A stretch of 64,000 bases of DNA from Rutidosis leptorrhynchoides (taxonomy: Eukaryota; Streptophyta; Magnoliopsida; Asterales; Asteraceae): the NCBI RefSeq assembly GCF_046630445.1, contig NC_092341.1, forward strand, positions 262,373,001 to 262,437,000. The letters are read 5' to 3'. Shown in pieces: positions 12,695-26,224 of this stretch. The stretch's first letter is position 1. Every line of letters starts with the position of its first letter. A program made the position numbers and the translations under genes. The notes below the pieces were generated by a model, which was given only the letters and a program-made list of their open reading frames with translations, was not told where the DNA came from and did not search any database.

Positions 12695-13663
12695 ACTGAA
12701 AGGGGTGAATCTTCATCCTAAGCTCGCATTGCTCCTCCTGAGAATGCGGAACAACAGGATGTTGATAACTATTACAAACAAGATATACCTCATCCAGTTA
12801 TGACATTTTCAGATATGCACGTGGAAGATTTGCACCCGAACTTGAGATTAGACAGACGTTGGATAGATTATCCAAAATACCAAAGGGGCTTGCACACTCT
12901 TCATTCTAAAGCTGTTGAAGTACCTAAGGTAATAGAATGGGAACCGTTAGAAGTTGTAGGATTTGGCGAACGGATTAGAGAATTACTTACACAGAGGTAT
13001 GGTAATTATACTTTTAACGATTGGGTACGATTATTCAACATGCGTAGACCTGTATATAAAGTATGGTGTGAAGAATTATTGTGTAGTATATAAATAAATG
13101 ATCGGGTAGCTACTTTAACCGATCGAACTTTTATTAGATTTTTGTTAGGAGGTTCGATGCGCCACATGTCTCTACTAGACATGGCTCAGGCCTTACGTAT
13201 ATATACACCTGAGGAGCTAGCATCTGCCGATTGTCAAGGGTTGATATTAAATGGTAGGAAGATTGATGAAAATTTTGATACGCATGGTGTATGGAGTCAA
13301 ATGACTAGCCATCACCTATTTAAAGGGGGAAATTACTCTTATTTGGATATAGATAGAGCTGAGTTAAGAGTAATTCACAGGTTTCTAGCGAACTCGATTA
13401 CACAGCGAGGTAAAAATAAGGAAAAGGTAAATGAGCAAGATTTATTTTACCACATGTGTATTCGAGACCCACAAAGCGCTGTAAGTATACCTTATTATGT
13501 GGGTTATTATTTATCGGCTATGGTTAGGGGGATGAGACCGCACAGTATAATAGGAGGTGGTATATTTATTACATTAATTGCTGAGTATCTCGATGTGGAT
13601 ATAAGTTGGGGGGGATTATTAATCGAAGATCCAGAACCCCACGATGCAGTTGGTTACCATTAA
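12695..13663 (+). pseudogene. ATHILA ORF-1 / env-like gene of element C, interrupted
   Basis: One reading frame of about 320 codons, interrupted by TAA at 12719-12721 and TAA at 13091-13093. Recognisable stretches are HPNLRLDRRWIDYPKYQRG, FNDWVRLFNMRRPVYK, FLLGGSMRHMSLLDMAQALR, YTPEELAS, FLANSITQRGKNKEKVNEQD and YYLSAMVRGM. They fit the plant ATHILA ORF-1 family, the product encoded downstream of pol in Athila elements and often called env-like because of its position. I see no signal peptide or convincing transmembrane segment here, so an envelope function is not supported by the sequence. The first complete open part begins at Met 12800. An upstream start after a splice acceptor at 12694 is possible. 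Confidence 0.75.
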
Positions 13664-15232
13664 AAATACTAGTAAAGCAGTAGTTGTATTAGAATCTAGT
13701 GCTCTCTGATAATAAAGAACAGCCCTAGTCTTATATACTGACTACCTAATTCTAGTAAAAATTTTCAAAATTTTCAATTAAATGAACTCAAAATCATGTT
13801 TATACATATTTATGAACGATAAAACTAGGTGTTAACACCGAAATTATTGTTACCTTGGAAAGGACATAAATTGAGAAACAAACCAAAATGTTAGAATTCA
13901 TTTAAAATGGAATAGAGGAGAACAAAAAGGAAAAATAAAAGCCAGGTGTGGGAAAATTCACCAAGTTATCTTAAACATATGTCACATATTTCTGTAACAA
14001 ATAATTGAAGATACTTTTGTTTTGGACTAATCTAATCAGTTTTACCCAATTTACTGTAATATATTTGAAAGAAAGATGGATCTATACGATGAATCAATTC
14101 CATCATTAAAAGGAAGTAAAGTCTTCCGAAAAAAAACACGCGCTTCTTGATTTAGGTCAAGAAGTTATCGTCCAGACCAGCTGTAGGTTGACGAAAAATC
14201 TAGAAAAGTCATCACTAAAATCAGCAGGAAATCCACGGACCTCAGCATCAAACAGGGTCGCCAAGTGGTCAAATTTATCCTAACCATGAGAAGGATTTAT
14301 CTCGTACAATGGGGTGGCACCGTGCAAATTAGCTTGATAAGACTAATGAATCAGATCCCCAGAAAGGATAATATCCTTAAAGATCAAAAATCGACTTTTA
14401 AGACTGATATTACTCAATCCTAGAGATTGACCTTAAAGATTGAGAATTACAAACTCATGGAATTCGATGATATCTAAACTCGAGCTTGAACGAGAAAATA
14501 TTTTGATCAAAATTACAAACCGATTTGTTTTCTGAAAACCCATTTTCAATGCGTTCATTACCATTGAACGTAAAATCCTAAGAATTCACCTGGAATTCAT
14601 TAGGTCACCTGAACCAAATTGGGTGTCAACCGTAAGAACGGTGGTTGTATGGCATGGTCAAAGACAGGACCTTGTGCTAGACCGAAAAATTATAAGGGTG
14701 AGCATTACTATTGCTCCTACAAAGGATAGTAATTGCGTCCAATATGTTATAGACCATAATTAAAAGCATGTCAGGGGATATTGCCTTAATAGTTGCTTGT
14801 TCAAAGCTTCCCTTTACAACCGGACGGTAGTTTATCGAAAGGTAAAATACAGAACAAGTATACTGGACGTGTTGCTTTCCCAATACAAGGTTAGCAAGTG
14901 GGTGACATAAAACCGCAAGTTTTGAGCTAAAATTTTCAAATCTAAAACCCACCAAACCCACAAAAACAATTTGTAAACACCGGTGAAGGGTTATTCCGGA
15001 AAACTTATCTAGGGTAAAAGCTAGATTTAATTTTCAAAAGATCAAATGTTTTCATAAAGATCCAATTTCCTTAATGGATTTAAATTTTTATAGTCATGTG
15101 AGACTGTAAACTATAACGTTACTACCATTGTTTATACCACCGTATAGAAATCACTGATGTACAAAGTGTGAAGAATAAAGAAGTGATTATAGTATTTCAA
15201 GACTATATTGCATGAGGACAAGCAACGCTCAA
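13664..15232 (+). other. Element C 3' non-coding region
   Basis: 1.57 kb between the env-like gene and the purine tract. It has no supported gene. It contains a perfect palindromic version of the TAGGT-N6-ACCGAAATT motif (13826-13845, GGTGTTAACACC) and a degenerate one at 14601-14620. Confidence 0.7.
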
Positions 15233-15245
15233 GTGTGGGAATATT
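15233..15245 (+). other. Element C polypurine tract
   Basis: GTGTGGGAATATT directly before the 3' LTR. The G/A-rich core GTGGGAA is the plus-strand primer candidate. The similar GTGTGGGGAG after the pol stop at about 10339 is a possible second copy. Confidence 0.55.
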
Positions 15246-15849
15246 TGATAATGCTAAAAATGAACATATATTTCATAGCATTATCCCTCAAGAAAGACAA
15301 GCTTTTAGTTGAAGTTGTCCTATTTACAAGTAATATTCGTTTAAATAATAAAAGGTGAAGACAAAAGACAGATTCGACGAATTGAAGATGCAAAAAACCA
15401 AAAAGCTCAAAAGTACAAAATACAATCAAAGTGGTTCCAATTATTGATAAGAAACATCTCGAAATTACAAGAGTACAAGATTCAAAACGCAAAGTACAAG
15501 ATATTAAATTGTACGCAAGGACGTTCGAAAATCCAAAACCGGGACATGAGTCAACTCTCAACGCTCGACGTAACGGACTGAAAGTTACAAATTAATTATG
15601 TATATAAATATAATATAATATATAATTAATTATATAAATTATATATTTATATTATATTTATATTATTAAAATCCGTCGGCAAAGCTAAGTTCCAAATTGG
15701 AGTGAGCTGGAAATTCAAACTCCGCGACTCGCGGAGTTTGAAGGGTAAATTCACCGCGACTCACGGAGCACTCAAAACCAAATCTTCCTATAAAAGGAAA
15801 CGCATTTTGATCGTTTTAAATATCCATATATCATCTCTCTCTATATACG

Positions 15850-15899
<50 letters not shown>

Positions 15900-17259
15900 G
15901 TATATTTTAATTTTAATTTTAATTTTAATTTCTAATAATAAGGGTATGTTAGCGAATATTGTAAGGGTGTAAGTCGAAATTCTGTCCGTGTAACGCTACG
16001 CTATTTTTAATCATTGTAAGTTATGTTCAACCTTTTTAATTTAATGTCTCGTAGCTAAGTTATTATTATGCTTATTTAATCCGAAGTAATCATGATGTTG
16101 GGCTAAAAATATTAAAATTGGGTAATTGAGCTTTGTACCATAATTGGGGTTTGGACAAAAGAACGACACTTGTGGAAATTAGACTATGGCCTATTAATGG
16201 GTTTTATATTTGTTTAACTAAATGATAGTTTGTTAATTTTAATATAAAGATTTACAATTGGACGTCCCTATAAATAACCATATACACTCGATCGGACACG
16301 ATGGGCGGGGTATTTATATGTACGAATAATCGTTCATTTAACCGGACACGGGAATGGATTAATAGTCTATGGAATTACTAAAACAGAGGTGAAATTATGT
16401 ACAAGGACACTTGGCATAATTGATAACAAAGTATTAAAACCTTGGGTTACACGCAGTCGATAACCTGGTGTAATTATTAAACAAAGTATTAAAATCTTGT
16501 ACAGTTTAAGTCCCCAATTAGTTGGAATATTTGACTTCGGGTATAAGGATAATTTGACGAGGACACTCGCACTTTATATTTATGACTGATGGACTGTTAT
16601 GGACAAAAACCAGACGGACATATTGAATAATCCAGGACAAAGGACAATTAACCCATGGACATAAAACTAAAAATCAACACGTCAAATATCATGATTATGG
16701 AAGTTTAAATAAGCATAATTCCTTTATTTCATATTTAATTTCCTTTATTTTATATTTAATTGAACTTCTAATTATCGCACTTTTATTTATTGTCATTGTA
16801 TTTAATTGCACTTTTTAATTATCGTACTCTTTAATTATCGCAAGTTTATTTTATCGCAATTTCATTTATCGCAATTTCATTATTGTTATTTACTTTACGC
16901 TTTAAATTAAGTCTTTTATTTATTTAATATTTTACATTAGGTTTTAACTGCGACTAAAGTTTTAAAAATCGACAAACCGGTCATTAAACGGTAAAAACCC
17001 CCCTTTATAATAATAATATTACTTATATATTTGTATTTTTATAAATTAAAACTAATATAGCGTTAAGCTTTGTATAAAAGATTTTCCCTGTGGAACGAAC
17101 TGGACTTACTAAAAACTACACTACTGTACGATTAGGTACACTGCCTATAAGTGTTGTAGCAAGGTTTAAGTATATCCATTCTATAAATAAATAAATATCT
17201 TGTGTAAAATTGTATCGTATTTAATAGTTTTTCGTTATAAAAATAAAGCTATTTCATAT
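15246..17259 (+). repeat. Element C 3' LTR, main part
   Basis: Starts TGATAATG and matches the 5' LTR to within 19 bp of its end, where element A is inserted. The last 19 bp are at 43568-43586. It includes the TATA box 15789-15795, the palindrome module 15719-15768 and the TA array 15853-15896. Confidence 0.93.
17255..17259. repeat. Target site duplication CATAT, left copy (element A)
   Basis: CATAT before TGAAATG of element A. The second copy is at 43563-43567 after TCACTACA. The intact 5' LTR of C reads straight through this point (TTTCATATACACC). Confidence 0.93.
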
Positions 17260-20200
17260 TGAAATGTCCCGTTCTTAATTGATTTCGTTGCGAGGTTTTG
17301 ACCTCTATATGAGACGTTTTTCAAAGACTGCATTCATTTTTAAAACAAACCATAACCTTTATTTCATAGATAAAGGTTTTAAAAAGCTTTACGTAGATTA
17401 TCAAATAATGATAATCTAAAATATCCTGTTTACACACGACCATTACATAATGGTTTACAATACAAATATGTTACAACAAAATAAGTTTCTTGAATGCAGT
17501 TTTTACACAATATCATACAAGCATGGACTCCAAATCTCGTCCTTATTTAAGTATGCGACAGCGGAAGCTCTTAGTATTCACCTGAGAATAAACATGCTTT
17601 AAACGTCAACAAAAATGTTGGTGAGTTATAGGTTTAACCTATATATATCAAATCGTAACAATAGACCACAAGATTTCATATTTCAATACACATCCCATAC
17701 ATAGAGATAAAAATCATTCATATGGTGAACACCTGGCAACCGACATTAACAAGATGCATATATATAAGAATAGCCCCATCATTCCGGGACACCCTTCGGA
17801 TATGATATAAATTTCGAAGTACTAAAGCATCCGGTACTTTGGATGGGGGTTGTTAGGCCCAATAGATCTATCTTTAGGATTCGCGTCAATTAGGGTGTCT
17901 GTTCCCTAATTCTTATATTACCAGACTTAATAAAAAGGGGCATATTCGATTTCGATAATTCAACCATAGAATGTAGTTTCACGTACTTGTGTCTATTTTG
18001 TAAATCATTTATAAAACCTGCATGTATTCTCATCCCAAAAATATTAGATTTTAAAAGTGGGACTATAACTCACTTTCACAGATTTCTACTTCGTCGGGAA
18101 GTAAGACTTGGCCACTGGTTGATTCACGAACCTATAACAATATATACATATATATCAAAGTATGTTCAAAATATATTTACAACACTTTTAATATATTTTG
18201 ATGTTTTAAGTTTATTAAGTCAGCTGTCCTCGTTAGTAACCTACAACTAGTTGTCCACAGTTAGATATACAGAAATAAATCGATAAATATTATCTTGAAT
18301 CAATCCATGACCCAGTGTATACGTATCTCAGTATTGATCACAACTCAAACTATACATATTTTGGAATCAACCTCAACCCTGTATAGCTAACTCCAACATT
18401 CACATATAGAGTGTCTATGGTTGTTCCGAAATATATATAGATGTGTCGACATGATAGGTCGAAACATTGTATACGTGTCTATGGTATCTCAAGATTACAT
18501 AATATACAATACAAGTTGATTAAGTTATGGTTGGAATAGATTTGTTACCAATTTTCACGTAGCTAAAATGAGAAAAATTATCCAATCTTGTTTTACCCAT
18601 AACTTCTTCATTTTAAATCCGTTTTGAGTGAATCAAATTGCTATGATTTCATATTGAACTCTATTTTATGAATCTAAACAGAAAAGTATAGGTTTATAGA
18701 CAGAAAAATAAGTTACAAGTCGTTTTTGTAAAGGTAGTCATTTCAGTCGAAAGAACGACGTCTAGATGACCATTTTAGAAAACATACTTCCACTTTGAGT
18801 TTAACCATAATTTTTGGATATAGTTTCATGTTCATAATAAAAATCATTTTCTCAGAATAACAACTTTTAAATCAAAGTTTATCATAGTTTTTAATTAACT
18901 AACCCAAAACAGCCCGCGGTGTTACTACGACGGCGTAAATCCGGTTTTACGGTGTTTTTCGTGTTTCCAGGTTTTAAATCATTAAGTTAGCATATCATAT
19001 AGATATAGAACATGTGTTTAGTTGATTTTAAAAGTCAAGTTAGAAGGATTAACTTTTGTTTGTGAACAAGTTTAGAATTAACTAAACTATGTTCTAGTGA
19101 TTACAAGTTTAAACCTTCGAATAAGATAGGTTTATATGTATGAATCGAATGATGTTATGAACATCATTACTACCTTAAGTTCCTTGGATAAACCTACTGG
19201 AAAAGAGAAAAATGGATCTAGCTTCAATGGATCCTTGGATAGCTCGAAGTTCTTGAAGCAAAATCATGACACGAAAACAAGTTCAAGTAAGATCATCACT
19301 TGAAATAAGATTGTTATAGTTATAGAAATTGAACCAAAGTTTGAATATGATTATTACCTTGTATTAGAATGATAACCTACTGTAAGAAACAAAGATTTCT
19401 TGAGGTTGGATGATCACCTTACAAGATTGGAAGTGAGCTAGCAAACTTGAAAGTATTCTTGATTTTTATGAAACTAGAACTTTTGGAATTTATGAAGAAC
19501 ACTTAGAACTTGAAGATAGAACTTGAGAGAGATCAATTAGATGAAGAAAATTGAAGAATGAAAGTGTTTGTAGGTGTTTTTGGTCGTTGGTGTATGGATT
19601 AGATATAAAGGATATGTAATTTTGTTTTCATGTAAATAAGTCATGAATGATTACTCATATTTTTGTAATTTTATGAGATATTTCATGCTAGTTGCCAAAT
19701 GATGGTTCCCACATGTGTTAGGTGACTCACATGGGCTGCTAAGAGCTGATCATTGGAGTGTATATACCAATAGTACATACATCTAAAAGCTGTGTATTGT
19801 ACGAGTACGAATACGGGTGCATACGAGTAGAATTGTTGATGAAACTGAACGAGGATGTAATTGTAAGCATTTTTGTTAAGTAGAAGTATTTTGATAAGTG
19901 TATTAAAGTCTTTCAAAAGTGTATAAATACATATTAAAACATTACATGTATATACATTTTAACTTAGTCGTTAAGTCATCGTTAGTCGTTACATGTTAGT
20001 GTTGTTTTGAAACTTTTAGGTTAACGATCTTGTTAAATGTTGTTAACCCAATGTTTATAATATCAAATGAGATTTTAAATTATTATATTATCATGATATT
20101 ATCATGTATGAATATCTCTTAATATGATATATATACATTAAATGTCTTTACAACGATAATCGTTACATATATGTCTCGTTTAAAAATCATTAAGTTAGTA

Positions 20201-20490
20201 GTCTTGTTTTTACATATGTAGTTCATTGTTAATATACTTAATGATATGTTTACTTATCATAGTATCATGTTAACTATATATATATCCATATATATGTCAT
20301 CATATAGTTTTTACAAGTTTTAACGTTCGTGAATCACCGGTCAACTTGGGTGGTCAATTGTCTATATGAAACATATTTCAATTAATCAAGTCTTAACAAG
20401 TTTGATTGCTTAACATGTTGGAAACATTTAATCATGTAAATATCAATCTCAATTAATATATATAAACATGGAAAAGTTCGGGTCACTACA
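17260..20490 (-). repeat. Element A 3' LTR
   Basis: 3.23 kb, reverse complement of the element B LTR family. Relative to the partner LTR at 40309-43562 it lacks 23 bp close to its outer end (near 17275). Small ORFs of 77 and 87 codons occur because all four LTR copies are alike; they are not supported as genes. Conserved LTR hairpin at 17607-17620. Confidence 0.94.
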
Positions 20491-20505
20491 GTACCTACCC
20501 GTTAA
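20490..20505 (-). other. Element A 3' polypurine tract
   Basis: On the minus strand it reads TTAACGGGTAGGTACT and abuts the LTR. The same 16-mer is repeated upstream of gag at 25238-25253. Confidence 0.65.
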
Positions 20506-20506
20506 A

Positions 20507-20526
20507 TAAATTTCGTCCCGAAATTT
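20507..20526 (-). other. Inverted repeat before the purine tract of element A
   Basis: AAATTTCGGGACGAAATTT: 8-bp arms around GGA, directly after the pol stop codon. The same hairpin is at 36478-36497 in B and about 48281-48299 in D, so it is conserved between families. Confidence 0.7.
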
Positions 20527-23500
20527 TAAGCTGTTGAAGGTGTTGACGAATCTTCTGGAAATAGATGCGGGTATTTCTTCTTCATCTGATCTTCACGCTC
20601 CCAGGTGAACTCGGGTCCTCTATGAGCATTCCATCGAACCTTAACAATTGGTATCTTGTTTTGCTTAAGTCTTTTAACCTCACGATCCATTATTTCGACG
20701 GGTTCTTCGATGAATTGAAGTTTTTCGTTGATTTGGATTTCATCTAACGGAATAGTGAGATCTTCTTTAGCAAAACATTTCTTCAAATTCGAGATGTGGA
20801 AAGTGTTATGTACAGCCGCGAGTTGTTGAGGTAACTCAAGTCGGTAAGCTATTGGTCCGACACGATCAATAATCTTGAATGGTCCAATATACCTTGGATT
20901 TAATTTCCCTCGTTTACCAAATCGAACAACGCCTTTCCAAGGTGCAACTTTAAGCATGACCATCTCTCCAATTTTAAATTCTATATCTTTTCTTTTAATG
21001 TCAGCGTAGCTCTTTTGTCGACTTTGGGCGGTTTTCAACCGTTGTTGAATTTGGATGATCTTCTCGGTAGTTTCTTGTATAATCTCCGGACCCGTAATCT
21101 GTCTATCCCCCACTTCACTCCAACAAATAGGAGACCTGCACTTTCTACCATAAAGTGCTTCAAACGGCGCCATCTAAATGCTTGAATGGTAGCTGTTGTT
21201 GTAGGAAAATTCTGCTAACGGTAGATGTCGATCCCAACTGTTTCCGAAATCAATAACACATGCTCGTAGCATGTCTTCAAGCGTTTGTATAGTCCTTTTG
21301 CTCTGCCCATCAGTTTGTGGATGATAGGCAGTACTCATGTCTAGACGAGTTCCTAATGCTTGCTGTAATGTCTGCCAGAATCTTGAAATAAATCTGCCAT
21401 CCCTATCAGAGATAATAGAGATTGGTATTCCATGTCTGGAGACGACTTCCTTCAAATACAGTCGTGCTAACTTCTCCATTTTGTCATCTTCTCTTATTGG
21501 TAGGAAGTGTGCGGATTTGGTGAGACGATCAACTATTACCCAAATAGTATCAAAACCACTTGCAGTCCTTGGCAATTTAGTGATGAAATCCATGGTAATG
21601 TTTTCCCATTTCTATTCCAGGATTTCGGGTTGTTGAAGTAGACCTGATGGTTTCTGATGCTCAGCTTTGACCTTAGAACACGTCAAACATTCTCCTACGT
21701 ATTTAGCAACATCGGCTTTCATACCCGGCCACCAAAAATGTTTCTTGAGATCCTTGTACATCTTCCCCGTTCCAGGATGTATTGAGTATCTGGTTTTATG
21801 AGCTTCTCTAAGTACCATTTCTCTCATATCTCCAAATTTTGGTACCCAAATCCTTTCAGCCCTATACCGGGTTCCGTCTTCCCGAATATTAAGATGCTTC
21901 TCCGATCCTTTGGGTATTTCATCCTTTAAATTTCCCTCTTTTAAAACTCCTTGTTGTGCCTCCTTTATTTGAGTAGTAATGTTATTATGAATCATTATAT
22001 TCATAGATTTTACTCGAATGGGTTCTCTGTCCTTCCTGCTCAAGGCATCGGCTACCACATTTGCCTTCCCCGGGTGGTAACGAATCTCAAAGTCGTAATC
22101 ATTCAATAATTCAATCCACCTACGCTGCCTCATATTCAGTTGTTTCTGATTAAATATGTGTTGAAGACTTTTGTGGTCGGTATATATAATACTTTTGACC
22201 CCGTATAAGTAGTGCCTCCAAGTCTTTAATGCAAAAAAAACCGCGCCTAATTCCAAATCATGCGTCGTATAATTTTGTTCGTGAATCTTCAATTGTCTAG
22301 ACGCATAAGCAATCACCTTCGTTCGTTGCATTAATACACAACCGAGACCTTGCTTTGATGCGTCACAATAAATCACAAAATCATCATTCCCTTCAGGCAA
22401 TGACAATATAGGTGTCGTAGTTAGCTTTTTCTTCAATAACTGAAATGCTTTCTCTTGTTCATCATTCCATTCAAATTTCTTCCCTTTATGCGTTAATGCA
22501 GTCAAGGGTTTTGCTATTCTGGAAAAGTCTTGGATGAACCTTCTGTAGTAACCAGCTAGTCCTAAAAACTGACGTATGTGTTTCGGAGTTTTCGGGGTTT
22601 CCCACTTTTCAACAGTTTCTATCTTTGCCGGATCCACCTTAATACCTTCTTTGTTCACTATGTGACCGAGGAATTGAACTTCTTCCAACCAAAATGCACA
22701 CTTTGAAAACTTAGCGTACAATTCTTCCTTCCTCAATACTTCTAACACCTTTCTCAAATGTTCACCGTGTTCTTGGTCATTCTTTGAGTAAATAAGTATG
22801 TCATCAATGAAAACAATGACAAACTTGTCAAGGTATGGTCCACACACTCGGTTCATAAGGTCCATGAACATAGCTGGTGCATTAGTTAAACCAAACGGCA
22901 TGACCATAAACTCGTAATGACCGTAACGTGTTCTGAAAGCAGTCTTTGGAATATCATCTTCTTTCACCCGCATTTGATGATACCCAGAACGTAAGTCAAT
23001 CTTTGAATAAACAGACGAGCCTTGTAGTTGATCAAATAAGTCATCGATTCTCGGTAGTGGGTAGCGATTCTTGATGGTAAGTTTGTTCAACTCTCGGTAG
23101 TCGATACACAACCTGAATGTACCATCTTTCTTCTTGACAAACAAAACAGGAGCTCCCCACGGTGATGTGCTTGGTCGAATGAAACCACGCTCTAAAAGTT
23201 CTTGTAATCGGCTTTGCAGTTCTTTCATCTCGCTGGGTGCGAGTCTGTAAGGAGCACGAGCTATTGGTACAGCTCCTGGTACAAGATCTATTTGAAATTC
23301 AACAGATCGATGTGGGGGTAATCCCGGTAATTCTTTCGGAAATACATCGGGAAATTCTTTTGCAATGGGAACATCATTGATGCTCTTTTCTTCAGTTTGT
23401 ACTTTCTCGACGTGTGCTAGAACAGCATAGCAACCTTTTCTTATTAGTTTTTGTGCCTTCAAATTACTAATAAGATGTAGCTTCGTGTTGCCCTTTTCTC

Positions 23501-25100
23501 CGTACACCATTAAGGGTTTTCCTTTTTCTCGTATAATGCGAATTGCATTTTTGTAACAAACGATCTCTGCTTTCACTTCTTTCAACCAGTCCATACCGAT
23601 TATCACATCAAAACTCCCTAACTCTACTGGTATCAAATCAATCTTAAATGTTTCGCTAACCAGTTTAATTTCTCGATTCCGACATATATTATCTGCTGAA
23701 ATTAATTTACCATTTGCTAATTCGAGTAAAAATTTACTATCCAAAGGCGTCAATGGACAACTTAATTTAGCACAAAAATCTCTACTCATATAGCTTCTAT
23801 CCGCACCCGAATCAAATAAAACGTAAGCAGATTTATTGTCAATAAGAAACGTACCCGTAACAAGCTCCGGGTCTTCCTGTGCCTCTGCCGCATTAATATT
23901 GAAAACTCTTCCACGGCCTTGTCCATTCGTGTTCTCCTGGTTCGGGCAATTTCTAATAATGTGGCCCGGTTTTCCACATTTATAACAAACTACATTGGCA
24001 TAACTTGCTCCGACACTACTTGCTCCGCCATTACTCGTTCCGACACCATTTGTTCCTTTCGTTCTATTAACCCCTGGTCCGTAGACCTCACACTTCGCCG
24101 CGCTATGACCATTTCTTTTACACTTGTTGCAAAATTTGGTGCAGAACCCCGAGTGATTCTTTTCACATCTTTGGCATAGCTGCTTCTGATTGTTGTTGTT
24201 GTTGCGGTTATTATTGTTGTTAGGATGATTGTTGTAGTTGCTGTTGTTGTTGTTGTTGTTGTTGTTGGGCCGTTTGTTGTAGTTGCGATTGATGTTGCGA
24301 TTGTTGGGATAATTGTTGCGATTATTGTTGTAATTGTTGTTGTTGTTGTATTGGTGATTCTTATCACCGTTTTCCTCCCACTTTCTTTTGACTTGCTTCA
24401 CATTGGCCTCTTCAGCAGTCTGTTCTTTAATTCTTTCTTCAATCTGGTTCACTAGTTTGTGAGCCATTCTACATGCCTGTTGTATGGAGGCGGGCTCGTG
24501 TGAACTTATATCTTCTTGGATTCTTTCCGGTAATCCTTTCACAAACGCGTCGATCTTCTCTTCCTCATCTTCGAATGCTCCCGGACACAATAGGCACAAT
24601 TCTGTGAATCGTCTTTCGTACGTGGTAATATCAAATCCTTGGGTTCGTAACCCTCTAAGTTCTGTCTTGAGCTTATTGACCTCGGTTCTGGGACGGTACT
24701 TCTCGTTCATCAAGTGCTTGAATGCTGACCACGGTAGTGCGTAAGCATCATCTTGTCCCACTTGCTCTAGATAGGTATTCCACCATGTTAACGCAGAACC
24801 TGTGAAGGTATGCGTAGCGTACTTCACTTTGTCTTCTTCAGTACACTTACTTATGGCAAACACCGATTCGACCTTCTCGGTCCACCGTTTCAATCCGATC
24901 GGTCCTTCGGTTCCATCAAATTCCAAAGGTTTGTACGCAGTGAATTCTTTGTAGGTGCATCCTACACGATTTCCTGTACTGCTAGATCCAAGGTTATTGT
25001 TGGTATGTAGCGCAGCCTGTACTGCGGCTATGTTTGAAGCTAGAAAAGTACGGAATTCCTCTTCATTCATATTCACAGTGTGTCGAGTAGTCGGTGCCAT
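20526..25100 (-). pseudogene. gag-pol: Element A gag-pol with two nonsense codons
   Basis: Same polyprotein as the intact copy in element B, with Met at 25100 (MAPTTRH) as the likely start. Visible in order: gag core, Asn-rich spacer, two zinc-knuckle motifs, protease with DSGA, RT with FIDD, RNase H, integrase with HHCC and DDE motifs, chromodomain. The frame is broken by TAG at 21612-21614, replacing a Trp codon between the integrase zinc finger and the catalytic core, and by TAG at 21174-21176, replacing a Glu codon near the end of the core. Without readthrough it would give gag, protease, RT and RNase H but no active integrase. Otherwise the frame is undamaged, so inactivation is fairly recent. 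Confidence 0.95.
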
Positions 25101-25441
25101 TTCCTTCAAAATAGTCAAATGGAACAAGTTAATCACACAGAATATTAAGAGTAGTTAATAGTATTTCGTAGCATAATATGAACTCATTTATAAAAGCTTT
25201 TTCTTCATATTAGCGTTTTATAAGTTTAAATTCGGGTAGTACCTACCCGTTAAGTTCATACTTAGTAGCTAATATACAATTCAACTACTACAATTCTATA
25301 TGAAAAACTGATTATAATAATATTTCGCGTTCAAACTTTTATACAATATTTTACAAACTTACAATACCGCTTATTTTACATAAAGCATGAAATATAGCAC
25401 ATAATAACTTTGATACAAGATAGTTGTGAAGATAATTCTAG
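25101..25441 (-). other. Spacer between F-box ORF and gag in element A
   Basis: About 340 bp of AT-rich sequence with a single GC-richer element, the 25233-25253 hairpin and purine-tract-like copy. A Met 12 codons upstream of the assigned gag start (25136) is in frame but less likely. Confidence 0.6.
25238..25253 (-). other. Second polypurine-tract-like copy upstream of gag in element A
   Basis: On the minus strand TTAACGGGTAGGTACT, identical to the 16 bases at the 3' LTR boundary. Together with the following bases it forms the palindrome CGGGTAGGTACTACCCG. Candidate central purine tract or RNA hairpin. Confidence 0.5.
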
Positions 25442-26086
25442 CTAGTACACAAGTCGTTCAGCAAAGGCAATAAAAACACGTAATTCATACGTCCAGAAAC
25501 AAGTCAAGCATTCTGGTTTTACTAGGACTACTTCCCATCCTTGGTCTTGTGGAACATAACTGTTATGGCCGTTGATAAGACAGCGTGTTGTAACGTCCTC
25601 AAAGGGACGAGGGTTACGTAATGTCCAACAGTCCCGTAATAATCTAAAAACCTCATTTCTTACCCTAATTACCGACTCCGTCACTTGCGGAAACGTTTTG
25701 TTTAATAGTTGTAGCCCGATGTTCTTGTTCTCACTTTGGTGAGAAGCGAACATTACTAATCCGTAAGCATAACATGCTTCTTTATGTTGCATGTTAGCCG
25801 CTTTTTCTAAATCACGAAGTCCAATATTCGGATATATTGAGTCAAAATAATTTCTTAACCCGTTGCGTAAAATAGCATTTGGGTTCCCCGCAATATATGC
25901 GTCAAAGTAAACACATCGTAACTTATGGGACTTATAAACCAAGACATTCTTGGAACGTTCTTCGAATGTCTTACAAACTGATCTCGCCTTAAATAGTTGT
26001 GCCGAGGAATTCTGGCCGACTCTAGACAAGATTTCATCAATCATGTCTCTGGGTAGGTCTCTTAAAATATTGGGTTGTCTATCCAT
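25442..26086 (-). CDS. F-box-like protein carried by element A, internal deletion
   Basis: 214 codons, open. The N-terminal 45 residues match an F-box: PNILRDLPRDMIDEILSRVG, then an SVCKTFEERSK segment. F-box domains bind SKP1 and recruit substrates to SCF ubiquitin ligases. The rest contains GNPNAILRNGLRNYF and HKEACYAYGLVMFASH, which resemble Sel1-type helical repeats of small plant F-box proteins of the At2g35280-like group. Compared with the element B copy it lacks 13 codons right after the F-box (the ILSFERWGISHWE segment). The deletion is in frame. It sits between the acidic ORF and gag, same strand. Function within the retrotransposon is unknown. Confidence 0.75.
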   Translation of the reverse strand: MDRQPNILRDLPRDMIDEILSRVGQNSSAQLFKARSVCKTFEERSKNVLVYKSHKLRCVYFDAYIAGNPNAILRNGLRNYFDSIYPNIGLRDLEKAANMQHKEACYAYGLVMFASHQSENKNIGLQLLNKTFPQVTESVIRVRNEVFRLLRDCWTLRNPRPFEDVTTRCLINGHNSYVPQDQGWEVVLVKPECLTCFWTYELRVFIAFAERLVY

Positions 26087-26224
26087 TTTGTGTTTTTAAA
26101 CTGAAAAATAGACAAGAGTTAGATTCATAAAAAAAAATACTTATTAATACAAGCAATTTTTACATATATCATAAAGCATAAGCACACTATATTACATATA
26201 TTACACCACACGAATACAACTATC

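Noticed and set aside
14677..14961. 94-codon minus-strand ORF in the 3' non-coding part of element C
   Set aside because: Opposite to the element, no domain and no homologue in the window.
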